Made by a program: the position numbers and the translations under genes. A DNA stretch of 6,751 nt, taken from positions 1 through 6,751 of the forward strand of contig CAMAWS010000182.1 of the NCBI GenBank assembly GCA_945861845.1. The letters are read 5' to 3'. The notes beneath the pieces were generated by a model. It ran no database searches and was not told the DNA's origin. It saw nothing but the letters and a program-made list of their open reading frames with translations. The stretch is from Candidatus Sulfopaludibacter sp. SbA3. Lineage in GTDB: Bacteria; Acidobacteriota; Terriglobia; 20CM-2-55-15. Of this stretch, positions 1-6,464 are shown piece after piece (the first letter of the stretch is position 1; each line of letters starts with the position of its first letter).

Positions 1-1017
1 GAAATTTCCCATCCAGTTCAACTGTGTCTTTGGCCCCTGGATGGTGCGCAAAGGAGCCGCGTCGCCGTTGGCATCGATGGCAAAAACCGTGATCGACGGC
101 ATATTGTGTTTGCCGGTGCCGGCGACCTTGTAGTTGCTCTCGTTGCCCCAGTTGCCTACAAACACGAGATTTCTTTTCGAATCGACGGCAACGCCGTGAA
201 CGTCCGCAAGCCCGGTGCGCGGACCTTCGATCACGCGGATTGGTTTTTCACCGCCGGAAGCTCCTTTACGGAATACCAGCAGCCGGGGAGGATACTGGTT
301 CGTGGAGTAAAGTTCCTGCCTGTCTTCATCAATAGTGACCTGGAACCCTCGATGAGGAATATCCAGAGTGCGCATGGGCTCGGTGTTTCCTTCGGCGCCG
401 GCCCGGAATGTGAAGATGGCGTCCGCCGTGTCCATCGCCACTGAATAGATCTCGCCGTTTTTCGGGTCGATGTAGAGGCCGTTGTTGTACTCGTTCCTGG
501 TGTCCGCACCGATGATCATGCGTTTAGGCGTCGCCGCTTCAACGTTGGCTGGCGTGTTTTCCAGCCGATTGAATATCTTGATGCTGAACAGGTTCGTATC
601 CTGAAGAACAACTTCGTCGCGCAAAGGATCAACGGCGACGGAACTATAGATCGGATACGTATCCCGGATCGTGCGAACCGGCGGCCGAGTCACCTCGACC
701 GTCGCTGCGCCGTTCTGTCCTGCGGCGAGTACAGACGTCGCATCCAGCGTTGAAAAAATGCTGGGGCTGCCATTGGCTGCCTTTTCCAGCTCCGCAATCA
801 TGCTGGCCTCAGTGCCCGCTTCTCCCGGCGCGCAGAGATCATTAAACTCGGGCAGTTGCTCGATGGAAACCAGCTGAGCGCCGCCTGTCGGTATGCCGGT
901 TGCCGAATCGGAATGCGGGGCCAGCCGTTCAATCACGGACAACCCGAAGATCCCCGTTGCGGCAACGATTACAGCCGCAACGGCGATCCTCAGGTTTTGT
1001 TTTCTACCCATGCGCAT
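1..1017 (-). CDS. Secreted/anchored NHL/YncE-like beta-propeller protein (partial, C-terminus off the left edge)
   Basis: This reading frame is open for 339 codons from the ATG at 1017 to the left edge. Residues 10-30 form a hydrophobic segment after a basic start (RKQNLR), so it is a signal peptide or an N-terminal anchor; no lipobox cysteine is visible. Residues 35-110 are low in recognisable structure. From about 113 a unit of roughly 50-65 residues recurs, opening with a strand such as PVRTI, KRMIIG, MRTL, RVIEG or LRTIQG. Each unit continues with a 'hydrophobic-VDxxRxELYxxN' segment and a strand ending in VF or TF (SIKIFN, AIFTFR, LLVFRK, ITVFAI). Four blades and the start of a fifth are present, as in NHL/YncE-type propellers. 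It follows the receptor gene by 24 bases and is surely co-transcribed with it, which suggests an envelope partner. Start choice: ATG 1017 lies 3 bases from AGGAGG and ATG 1011 lies 9 bases away; both are possible. Ligand unknown; an enzymatic (lactonase-like) role cannot be judged. Confidence 0.85.
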   Translation of the reverse strand, partial: MRMGRKQNLRIAVAAVIVAATGIFGLSVIERLAPHSDSATGIPTGGAQLVSIEQLPEFNDLCAPGEAGTEASMIAELEKAANGSPSIFSTLDATSVLAAGQNGAATVEVTRPPVRTIRDTYPIYSSVAVDPLRDEVVLQDTNLFSIKIFNRLENTPANVEAATPKRMIIGADTRNEYNNGLYIDPKNGEIYSVAMDTADAIFTFRAGAEGNTEPMRTLDIPHRGFQVTIDEDRQELYSTNQYPPRLLVFRKGASGGEKPIRVIEGPRTGLADVHGVAVDSKRNLVFVGNWGNESNYKVAGTGKHNMPSITVFAIDANGDAAPLRTIQGPKTQLNWMGNF

Positions 1018-1020
1018 AAG

Positions 1021-1033
1021 CCTCCTCTTCCTC
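1021..1033 (-). promoter_or_regulatory. Strong Shine-Dalgarno tract for the beta-propeller gene
   Basis: Read on the minus strand this is GAGGAAGAGGAGG, filling most of the 24-base gap after the receptor stop codon. It is purine-only and lies 3 bases before ATG 1017 and 9 bases before the in-frame ATG 1011. No promoter can fit in the gap, which supports one transcript for the two genes. Confidence 0.8.
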
Positions 1034-1041
1034 TTGAAGTT

Positions 1042-4000
1042 CTAAAAAACGTATTTCAATGCAAACTGCATGATTCGTGGATCCAGCGATTGCCGCACCT
1101 GCCCGAACGTGTTTCCCGCCAGGCTGAGTCCCAGCAATGATGCTCCAGTCGTCGTGAATGCCGGTCTGAAGCTGTTCGTGAGGTTGTAAGCTTCAACTCG
1201 GACTTCAAACCGTTGAGTTTCACCCATTCGGAATGCTCTCGACAGAGCCGTGTCGAAAGACCACGTAGGGGGGCCTTGGATACTGCCACGGCCCAGATTC
1301 CCCAAAGTACCCAGGGCTGGCTGAGCGAATGCCGCTGGATTCAGGAACTGGGTGTCGGGCCGGCCGGACTTGTCGAGGTACGGGTTGGCGAGAACCTGAT
1401 TCACGCGCTGGTTATCGATTCCAACCAGTGCCCTGTCGGAACCCGCGATGACTGTGAACGGTGAACCCGACAATCGTTTATAGATGCCCGAAAGCCTCCA
1501 GCCGGTAGCCACCTTGCGGAGCAAGGAGTTCGTAAACTCGGGCGTTTCGCCAATCGCTGTCAGATTGAAAACATGCCGCCGGTCGGAGCTGCAATTGCCG
1601 CGATCAAATCCTCGATTGCCCGGACTGGTGTACGTCTCCGCCTCATTCGGGCCTTCCGAGTTGAGGTCGGCGTAGTCGCCGATGCAATGGGACCACGCGT
1701 AATTTGTACTCACCGTCACGCCGCGAGCAGCACGGCGCTCGAGGGAGAGCAGCATGCCGTGATAATTTGCCGTTGCGCCGGCATCAAGCTGGCCGACAAG
1801 TCCCATCAATTGTCCATCCAACGGCTTTTCCAGGCCGAGCTTCCGGCGCTGATTGGTGTTGGCAGCCGACGAGCACGGATTGTAGGTCACTCCGTTCAGC
1901 GTGCATGGACCGCCGGCAATGTAGACGGCCGGATTAGCAGCCTGCTGCGCCCAGATGTGAGCCGTCGAGCTTCCTATGTAGCTCGCCGACGCGAGAAAAT
2001 TGCCTGGAAGCTGTCTTTGAAGGCTGAGATTCCACGATGACGTGCTCGGCGTCGGCATGTCAAAAGGCGTGCTTTGAAAAGTCCCGTAGTTGAAGAATCT
2101 CGCTGCGGAAGAGCTTACCAACGGGAATGGACTTCCTCCCGGAAACGCTCCCCATGGGTCATCCAGGCGCACGCCCTGAATTGTGGTGATATTGCCCCAT
2201 GGCGCGGACTGCACCGAGTCTTCGCGGAACTGCGCGGAAATAAAGCTATAGGAATAAGCGTAGGATGCCCGCACCGATGTGCGTCCATCCCCGTTCACAT
2301 CCCAGGCAAGCCCCAGGCGTGGCGCAAACTGTGCCCACCTGTTGTTTATACCCTGACGGCCGGGATATCCATCGTCGCCAGGATAATAGACACCCGCCGG
2401 AGCGTTGGGGTATGTCTTGCTCTTGGTGCCCGCAAGGAATCGAGCGTAATCGAAGTTCAGGTTGCCCCGGTCCAGCATCCGCTGCGGAAGAAATGGCTCC
2501 CAGCGAACGCCGTAGTTCACGGTCAGCGTAGGAGTGGCTTTCCAGGCATCCGTTGCATAGAGCGCGAACAGATACTGATCGAGGAACACGTGGTTGGTGC
2601 CGCCCTGGGTCAGCGCAGTTACGTTGCCCAGGAGAAAATCTCCCATTCCGAGGCCGGTTGACGATCCATCGAACCTCATGGTTCCGCCGTCGACGAAGTG
2701 GGAATTGCGCTCGTGCGTGCCGTAGGTCAGGCTGCCTCCGAACGACATCTGGTGGTTTCCACGGACAATGCTCACGTCGTCGTTGAACGAGTAGCTGTGT
2801 TGAAGGTACTTGTTGTCGTCGACAGTGCTTCCGTTTCCGGTTGCAAACCCGCCTCCGCCCGTCACCTGGAACGAACCCATTCGTGTCTTGGCGTATGTGC
2901 AATCGATCTTGATGCCCATGTCGCAATAAGAGAAGTACTCGGCGCCGATCCGGTGATGGTTCGCCTGGTTGTAGGCGAAGCGAAACGATTGAACTGCATT
3001 GGGACCGATCAGGTAGGTATCGCCAAGAGTAAGGGACCAGGGAGTGCTGTGATTGCCGTCCGTACCTACGTTCAGAATGTTATCGGGAGAGAAGGCATTG
3101 AACGGATTGGGCGATCGCATGTCAGTCACCAGTAGACGTCCGAAAATGGAATGGCTGGAGTTCAACTGGTAATCGACCCTGCCCATGGTCTGATACTGAT
3201 CGGTCTTCGACCTGTTGCCGAATGTCACAAGGCCACACTGGTCATCGGGCTTCGGAAGTTTGGCCGCGATATTTTTCGCCGCGTTGCTGTAAAGCGCCGG
3301 ATCGATCTGGAATATCGTGTTGCCGTTGGCATCCGTGCCGCGATTCGCGAATGGGGCTCGCAGCACTCGCTGGACACCCGCGTTGCAGGCGCGGGAGGCG
3401 AAAGTCGTCCAGTCGCCGGCAAGCATTGCTGCCGTTGGGACGTAGGACTGGCGGTTTGCCGGATCCTGTCGAAGCGTTGTGCCCTGAAGGCCACCGAAGA
3501 AGAACAGTTTGTTCTTAACGATCGGCCCGCCGATCGTTCCACCGAACTGGTTGCGTTTCAGCGTACTCGCCACCTTGTCGCCGGTTCGCGGGTTTACTGC
3601 GGCATAGTAAGACGTCGCATTAAACAGGTCGTTCCGCACGAATTCAAACAGATCGCCGTGGAACTCGTTCGTGCCGGATTTTGTCACTGCGCCCACCGCG
3701 GCGCCTCCTCCTCCGTGCGCTGCCGATACACCGCTGGTTTCAACCTTGAACTCCTGCAACGCATCCGGGAAGGGCATGTTCATGTTGTAGCCGCTGACAA
3801 AATTGATGTGATTGGCGCCATCCAGCGTGTATTCCACCGAGAAGCCCAACCCTCCGCCCACCGATATGGCCACGGAGTCGCTGCCGTTCGTAGCGCGGCC
3901 AGTGACTGTCTGGACGGCGCCGCCAGCGAGAGTGATCAAATCGGTCACCTGCCTGCCATTAAGCGGCAACTCCATGATTCGCGCGCTTTCGACAACCTGC

Positions 4001-4404
4001 GACACACTCGAGTTCCGGGTTTCAACCATGGCGGCGTTCGCCTGGACTTCGACTGTTTCGGAAACCTGGCCTACTTCGAGGACCGGGTTGATCGCGGGGC
4101 TGGCGTTTACCTGCAAGACAATTCCTGTCTGCTGATAGGTACGAAATCCCGGCAGCGCCGCTTCCAGCCGATAAGGGCCAACTGCAAGGTTCGCGAGGAC
4201 ATAGGAGCCGGTTTCATTCGTGACGGCAGTTCGGGCGATGCCAGTGTCCGTCTGGGTCGCCGTAATTTCCACGCCGGGCAAAACCGCTCCGGACTGGTCC
4301 CGTACCGTGCCGCTGATTTGTGCCGTCGCCTGCGCCCAAACCGAACTGCAGGAAAGGCCAAGAATAAGAATTCCGGTTGCTAAGCCAATTACGATCCGCT
4401 TCAA
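1042..4404 (-). CDS. Oar-like TonB-dependent outer-membrane receptor with N-terminal carboxypeptidase-regulatory-like domain
   Basis: Complete protein of 1120 residues. The start chosen is TTG 4404, because GGAGGAGG lies 6 bases upstream and translation then opens with a clean signal peptide (MKRIVIGL... VWA, cleavage expected near residue 24). The upstream ATG at 4437 would put 11 extra residues before it and has no ribosome site. Residues 27-111 form the carboxypeptidase-D regulatory-like beta-sandwich (ISGTVRDQSGAVLPGVEI). About 129-241 is the plug, with MELPLNGRQ (144-152), YTLDGAN (192-198) and AVTKSGTNEFHG (239-250). RNQFGGTIGGPI (284-295) begins the large barrel, which ends at a terminal Phe typical of outer-membrane barrels. 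Eight mature cysteines fall in four nearby pairs (340/390, 494/502, 834/844, 907/938), plausibly loop disulfides. No clear TonB box was seen. Family knowledge: ligand uptake across the outer membrane driven by TonB; substrate unknown. Length is normal for Acidobacteriota Oar-like proteins. Confidence 0.93.
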   Translation of the reverse strand: MKRIVIGLATGILILGLSCSSVWAQATAQISGTVRDQSGAVLPGVEITATQTDTGIARTAVTNETGSYVLANLAVGPYRLEAALPGFRTYQQTGIVLQVNASPAINPVLEVGQVSETVEVQANAAMVETRNSSVSQVVESARIMELPLNGRQVTDLITLAGGAVQTVTGRATNGSDSVAISVGGGLGFSVEYTLDGANHINFVSGYNMNMPFPDALQEFKVETSGVSAAHGGGGAAVGAVTKSGTNEFHGDLFEFVRNDLFNATSYYAAVNPRTGDKVASTLKRNQFGGTIGGPIVKNKLFFFGGLQGTTLRQDPANRQSYVPTAAMLAGDWTTFASRACNAGVQRVLRAPFANRGTDANGNTIFQIDPALYSNAAKNIAAKLPKPDDQCGLVTFGNRSKTDQYQTMGRVDYQLNSSHSIFGRLLVTDMRSPNPFNAFSPDNILNVGTDGNHSTPWSLTLGDTYLIGPNAVQSFRFAYNQANHHRIGAEYFSYCDMGIKIDCTYAKTRMGSFQVTGGGGFATGNGSTVDDNKYLQHSYSFNDDVSIVRGNHQMSFGGSLTYGTHERNSHFVDGGTMRFDGSSTGLGMGDFLLGNVTALTQGGTNHVFLDQYLFALYATDAWKATPTLTVNYGVRWEPFLPQRMLDRGNLNFDYARFLAGTKSKTYPNAPAGVYYPGDDGYPGRQGINNRWAQFAPRLGLAWDVNGDGRTSVRASYAYSYSFISAQFREDSVQSAPWGNITTIQGVRLDDPWGAFPGGSPFPLVSSSAARFFNYGTFQSTPFDMPTPSTSSWNLSLQRQLPGNFLASASYIGSSTAHIWAQQAANPAVYIAGGPCTLNGVTYNPCSSAANTNQRRKLGLEKPLDGQLMGLVGQLDAGATANYHGMLLSLERRAARGVTVSTNYAWSHCIGDYADLNSEGPNEAETYTSPGNRGFDRGNCSSDRRHVFNLTAIGETPEFTNSLLRKVATGWRLSGIYKRLSGSPFTVIAGSDRALVGIDNQRVNQVLANPYLDKSGRPDTQFLNPAAFAQPALGTLGNLGRGSIQGPPTWSFDTALSRAFRMGETQRFEVRVEAYNLTNSFRPAFTTTGASLLGLSLAGNTFGQVRQSLDPRIMQFALKYVF

Positions 4405-4410
4405 TGTGTT

Positions 4411-4418
4411 CCTCCTCC
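4411..4418 (-). promoter_or_regulatory. Shine-Dalgarno that decides the TTG start of the receptor
   Basis: GGAGGAGG on the minus strand is followed by AACACA and then TTG 4404, a 6-base spacer. The ATG at 4437 lies upstream of this site and has no purine tract in front of it, so the TTG is the better start. Confidence 0.8.
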
Positions 4419-4476
4419 AAAAGTGGGCATCAAACATAAGCCCAAGCCATGTTTCGCCAGTGCAAATAGTGGCGCA

Positions 4477-4504
4477 AGTTTATCAACTACAAGGGACTTG
4501 TCAA
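4477..4504 (-). promoter_or_regulatory. Predicted sigma70-type promoter of the receptor-propeller operon
   Basis: On the minus strand a perfect TTGACA (4504-4499) is followed by a 16-base spacer and TAAACT (4482-4477, 4 of 6 to TATAAT). Transcription would start near 4470, giving a leader of about 65 bases before TTG 4404. It lies just downstream of the REPIN-like repeat, so the receptor can be expressed independently of the lipoprotein gene. The -35 is strong and the -10 is only fair. Confidence 0.5.
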
Positions 4505-4523
4505 TGAATGAACGGCTTCTTCA

Positions 4524-4619
4524 TGCCTGTGGGCGCGGGGCTTCAGCCCCTTGCAAAGATCGAGAAATTGTATTTCTTATTGAACTTGGCACGGGGCTGA
4601 AGCCCCGCACCCACAGGCA
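4524..4619. repeat. REPIN-like inverted repeat (GGGGCTTCAGCCCC type)
   Basis: Two 27-base arms (4524-4550 and 4593-4619) are inverted copies with one mismatch. Pairing continues imperfectly inward to about 4558/4585 (TTGCAAAG against CTTGGCA), leaving an AT-rich loop of about 26 bases. Each arm contains its own small palindrome, GGGGCT-TC-AGCCCC, preceded by GTGGG. That nested arrangement, a REP hairpin in each of two opposed copies, is what is known as a REPIN. In other bacteria such elements are non-autonomous and mobilised by a RAYT (REP-associated tyrosine transposase) encoded elsewhere. It begins about 12 bases after the lipoprotein stop codon. No T-run follows it on the minus strand, so it is not a standard intrinsic terminator, though it could protect the 3' end of that mRNA. 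Confidence 0.8.
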
Positions 4620-4624
4620 AGGCG

Positions 4625-4644
4625 TCCCGGTCAGTTTACCGGGA
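4625..4644 (-). terminator. Short perfect hairpin spanning the lipoprotein stop codon (possible weak terminator)
   Basis: TCCCGGT and ACCGGGA form a perfect 7-base stem around a 6-base loop. The TGA stop codon (4633-4631) lies at the loop/stem junction. No U-run follows, so classical Rho-independent termination is doubtful. Together with the REPIN immediately downstream it puts two stacked hairpins at the 3' end of the transcript. Confidence 0.3.
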
Positions 4645-6235
4645 TGATCTGCCTCCAGTACTCCCATGAGCGCTCGCCGCCTCGCCGGCCTCCGCCGGAT
4701 CCGTCCGGCGCCAGCAGTCCAGGTCCCGCATTGGCATTCGGGTTGGGCGGCGGCGGTTGAAGGTAGTTGATGCGGCCGCCCAGCAGGATCGCCTGTTGTT
4801 GGATCTGGGCGTTGATACGAAGGTCATGGACGTCGCTGACCAGGTCAAACAGAGACGGCGCGGTGTGCGCGATGCCATGGCCGGCCAACAGGATCACTGG
4901 TTTATCCGCCAGCGCCTCGGCCAGGGCTTTTCCCAGTGGCGAGTTGCTGACAATCCTCTGGGTCGGGTCATATTTGCCGATAACCCAGTTCACCAGTCCC
5001 TGGCCAATGAAGATGGCTCCGTTATAGACCGGGCGGAGTTGTACGGAACTCTGGCTGAAAGCCACAAGCTCCGGCGTATGCGTATGCACGACGGCCATGA
5101 CGTCCGGCCGCGCCTTATAGATTTCGCCGTGAATATAGATTTCCTGAAACTGATCGTCCCGTGGGCCAGCTACCGGTTTACTGTCGAGGTCGTTTTCAAT
5201 GATATCGGCGGCGGTCACGCTGCCTCCCGAAACGGCGCGGGAAATGAAGTAATGATTCGGATTTTTCGGATTGCGCACGCTGGCGTGTCCAAGGCCATCC
5301 ATAACGCCGAGTTCCGGTGATGCCAGCATGCGGCTGGCAAGGACCAGATCTTCAAGAATGGTGTCGGCGGATCGCGGGGCCGTCTTCTGATTTGCCGGGG
5401 GTGCCGCAGGGACCTTGCCGCCGTTTTCCACCAGTACCTGACGCTTCCAATGGTCCCAAATGCGGTTTCCAGCGTTTCGGCCGTTGGATCCACCGGCGGG
5501 CGGCGCTGGCGTGGCCGGCGTGGCCGCGGGCGCAGGCTGTGGAACGGTGCCTCGCGGATTCGGATTCACCGTCCCGCCCAGCGCGATCGTTTGCTGGATG
5601 AGCCGGGCATCCTGCCGCATGCCGTTGGCGCTGCCCACGACGTTCTGCAGCGATCTGCCGACAAGCACCGCCCCGTGTCCCTGTGCGAGTATGGCGTTCC
5701 GCTTGCCCAATTGCTCGACCAGCGCTCTCACGATTTCCTTTCCATTAAGGACGCCGCTGCGCGGGAAGATCGGCGGCGGATTGTCGCCCAGCGGTACGGA
5801 ACTCACCGAGAAGGCGACGATCTCGGGAGTGTGCAAGTGCATGACGGCCATGACGTCCGGCCGTGCCTTGTAGATCTCGCCGTGGAGAACGTTCTCGGGA
5901 TACTGGTCGGTCCGTTCGCCGGACACCGATTTACTGTCGAGATCGTTTTCAATAATGTCGCTCAGAGTCACCAGCGCCGGAGCAACCCATCGCGCGATGT
6001 AATAGTGGTTCGGATTCGCCTGGCTTCGGACGCTGATGTGTCCATAGCTGTCCAGAACGCCCACTTCCTTCGATGTGAGAATCCTGTTGGCCAGTACCAG
6101 ATCTTCAACGAGCGCCTGTTCGGCAAACACTGGCGCCGCAACGGTCGCCTGATCTGCATCTGCAGGCGGAGCCGCAGGAGCGCAACCCGACAGGAACAAG
6201 ACTCCAAACGCGAGTAGGGATATCAGAGATTTCAC
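4631..6235 (-). CDS. Lipoprotein with two tandem class II aldolase/adducin domains
   Basis: Complete 534-residue protein with a GTG start; GGAGG lies 4 bases upstream. Residues 1-18 are a lipoprotein signal with lipobox LSGC (Cys18), so it is exported and lipid-anchored. Domain 1 spans about 41-222 and domain 2 about 292-492, offset by exactly 251 residues at the key sites. Compared with E. coli FucA from memory, the metal/catalytic set is present twice: Glu114, His133, His135, His187 and Glu365, His384, His386, His453. Both copies carry GHxSVR, DIIENDLDSK and HGEIYKARPDVMAV. FucA's phosphate-binding Ser71-Ser72 correspond to Tyr112-Pro113 and Phe363-Gln364, and Asn29 to His66/His317, so a phosphorylated sugar is an unlikely substrate. 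The GHxSVR/HGEIYxARPD pattern recalls the hydroxyaromatic-decarboxylase-like branch of the superfamily. Each copy ends in a Pro-rich linker and a W-x3-W segment (WDHWKRQ, WEYWRQI). Typical family members have one domain and are cytoplasmic. Reaction and substrate unknown. Confidence 0.9.
   Translation of the reverse strand: MKSLISLLAFGVLFLSGCAPAAPPADADQATVAAPVFAEQALVEDLVLANRILTSKEVGVLDSYGHISVRSQANPNHYYIARWVAPALVTLSDIIENDLDSKSVSGERTDQYPENVLHGEIYKARPDVMAVMHLHTPEIVAFSVSSVPLGDNPPPIFPRSGVLNGKEIVRALVEQLGKRNAILAQGHGAVLVGRSLQNVVGSANGMRQDARLIQQTIALGGTVNPNPRGTVPQPAPAATPATPAPPAGGSNGRNAGNRIWDHWKRQVLVENGGKVPAAPPANQKTAPRSADTILEDLVLASRMLASPELGVMDGLGHASVRNPKNPNHYFISRAVSGGSVTAADIIENDLDSKPVAGPRDDQFQEIYIHGEIYKARPDVMAVVHTHTPELVAFSQSSVQLRPVYNGAIFIGQGLVNWVIGKYDPTQRIVSNSPLGKALAEALADKPVILLAGHGIAHTAPSLFDLVSDVHDLRINAQIQQQAILLGGRINYLQPPPPNPNANAGPGLLAPDGSGGGRRGGERSWEYWRQIIPVN
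4646..6115 (-). repeat. Internal 753-base tandem duplication within the lipoprotein gene
   Basis: The two aldolase domains are direct copies at a 753-base (251-codon) offset. The best preserved stretch, around the metal-site codons, is 5839-5884 against 5086-5131. By eye it differs at only 4 of 46 positions (two C/T, one A/G, one T/C on the plus strand), apparently all silent. The similarity extends through the Pro-rich linker to the W-x3-W tail, so the duplicated unit is the whole domain plus tail. Outside the conserved core the copies have diverged clearly. Confidence 0.8.
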
Positions 6236-6239
6236 CTGG

Positions 6240-6244
6240 CCTCC
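6240..6244 (-). promoter_or_regulatory. Shine-Dalgarno of the lipoprotein gene
   Basis: GGAGG on the minus strand lies 4 bases before GTG 6235 (GGAGG-CCAG-GTG). It supports a GTG start, which gives a well-formed lipoprotein signal peptide directly. Confidence 0.7.
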
Positions 6245-6284
6245 AAATTCGGCTGTGGGATCTGTGGAAAAGTTCAGGGGAGGA

Positions 6285-6290
6285 AGTATA
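6285..6290 (-). promoter_or_regulatory. Candidate -10 box of the lipoprotein gene
   Basis: TATACT on the minus strand matches 5 of 6 of TATAAT and would give a leader of roughly 45 bases. No convincing -35 sits at 16-18 bases; the closest, TTGTAG at 6316-6311, is 20 bases away. Weak call. Confidence 0.3.
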
Positions 6291-6384
6291 ACGGCGCCTT
6301 GTGAGTGCCGCTACAAACAACGACTGGAAGACTTCGAACAATTCCGGGTGCTGCCGCAGCCGTTGACCGGCGGAACGCCCCCGG

Positions 6385-6426
6385 CCATAGGGGTAAGCAC
6401 CCGGAAAGGACCTATGGACCTTTTCC
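6385..6426. repeat. Clustered inverted repeats upstream of the methyltransferase gene
   Basis: CCATAGG (6385-6391) and CCTATGG (6411-6417) are exact inverted copies, 26 bases centre to centre. Inside them GGGT-AAGC-ACCC (6391-6402) forms a small stem-loop. An alternative hairpin, GGAAAGG-A-CC-TAT-GG-A-CC-TTTTCC (6403-6426), competes with the outer pair and has one bulge and one mismatch. The cluster lies 40-80 bases before the methyltransferase start, where an operator or leader structure would be expected. Function is inferred only from position and symmetry. Confidence 0.45.
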
Positions 6427-6464
6427 GCCCGGTCCGTGGGGTGTACTGTTACGCAAGACAAACA

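Larger units (their letters stand above)
6236..6464. other. Divergent intergenic region between the lipoprotein and methyltransferase genes
   Basis: These 229 bases separate two outward-facing genes and must hold both promoters. I see the lipoprotein Shine-Dalgarno and -10 candidate on the left, and a group of inverted repeats at 6385-6426 on the right. A poor plus-strand promoter guess is TTTTCC (6421-6426), a 17-base spacer and TACTGT (6444-6449). Open frames crossing it are short and lack ribosome sites. No RNA gene was recognised. Confidence 0.6.

Noticed and set aside
2074..2661. Plus-strand frames of 195 and 155 codons across the receptor barrel (also 1573-2040)
   Set aside because: They overlap a complete, well-supported outer-membrane receptor and have low-complexity, basic translations.
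3151..4383. A 410-codon open frame on the plus strand
   Set aside because: It lies wholly antisense to the receptor's signal, plug and early barrel regions, shows no recognisable domain and has no good ribosome site. High G+C explains its length.
4524..4619. Intrinsic terminator reading of the long inverted repeat
   Set aside because: No T-run follows either arm in either direction, and the nested palindromes in each arm fit a REPIN better.
4423..4647. A 74-codon plus-strand frame across the intergenic repeat
   Set aside because: It is translated mostly from the REPIN arms, has no ribosome site, and its start lies in the receptor leader.
5450..6217. A 255-codon open frame on the plus strand
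   Set aside because: It is the mirror of the first aldolase domain. Its protein is Arg/Val-rich without domain character, while the opposite strand has lipobox and metal-site motifs.
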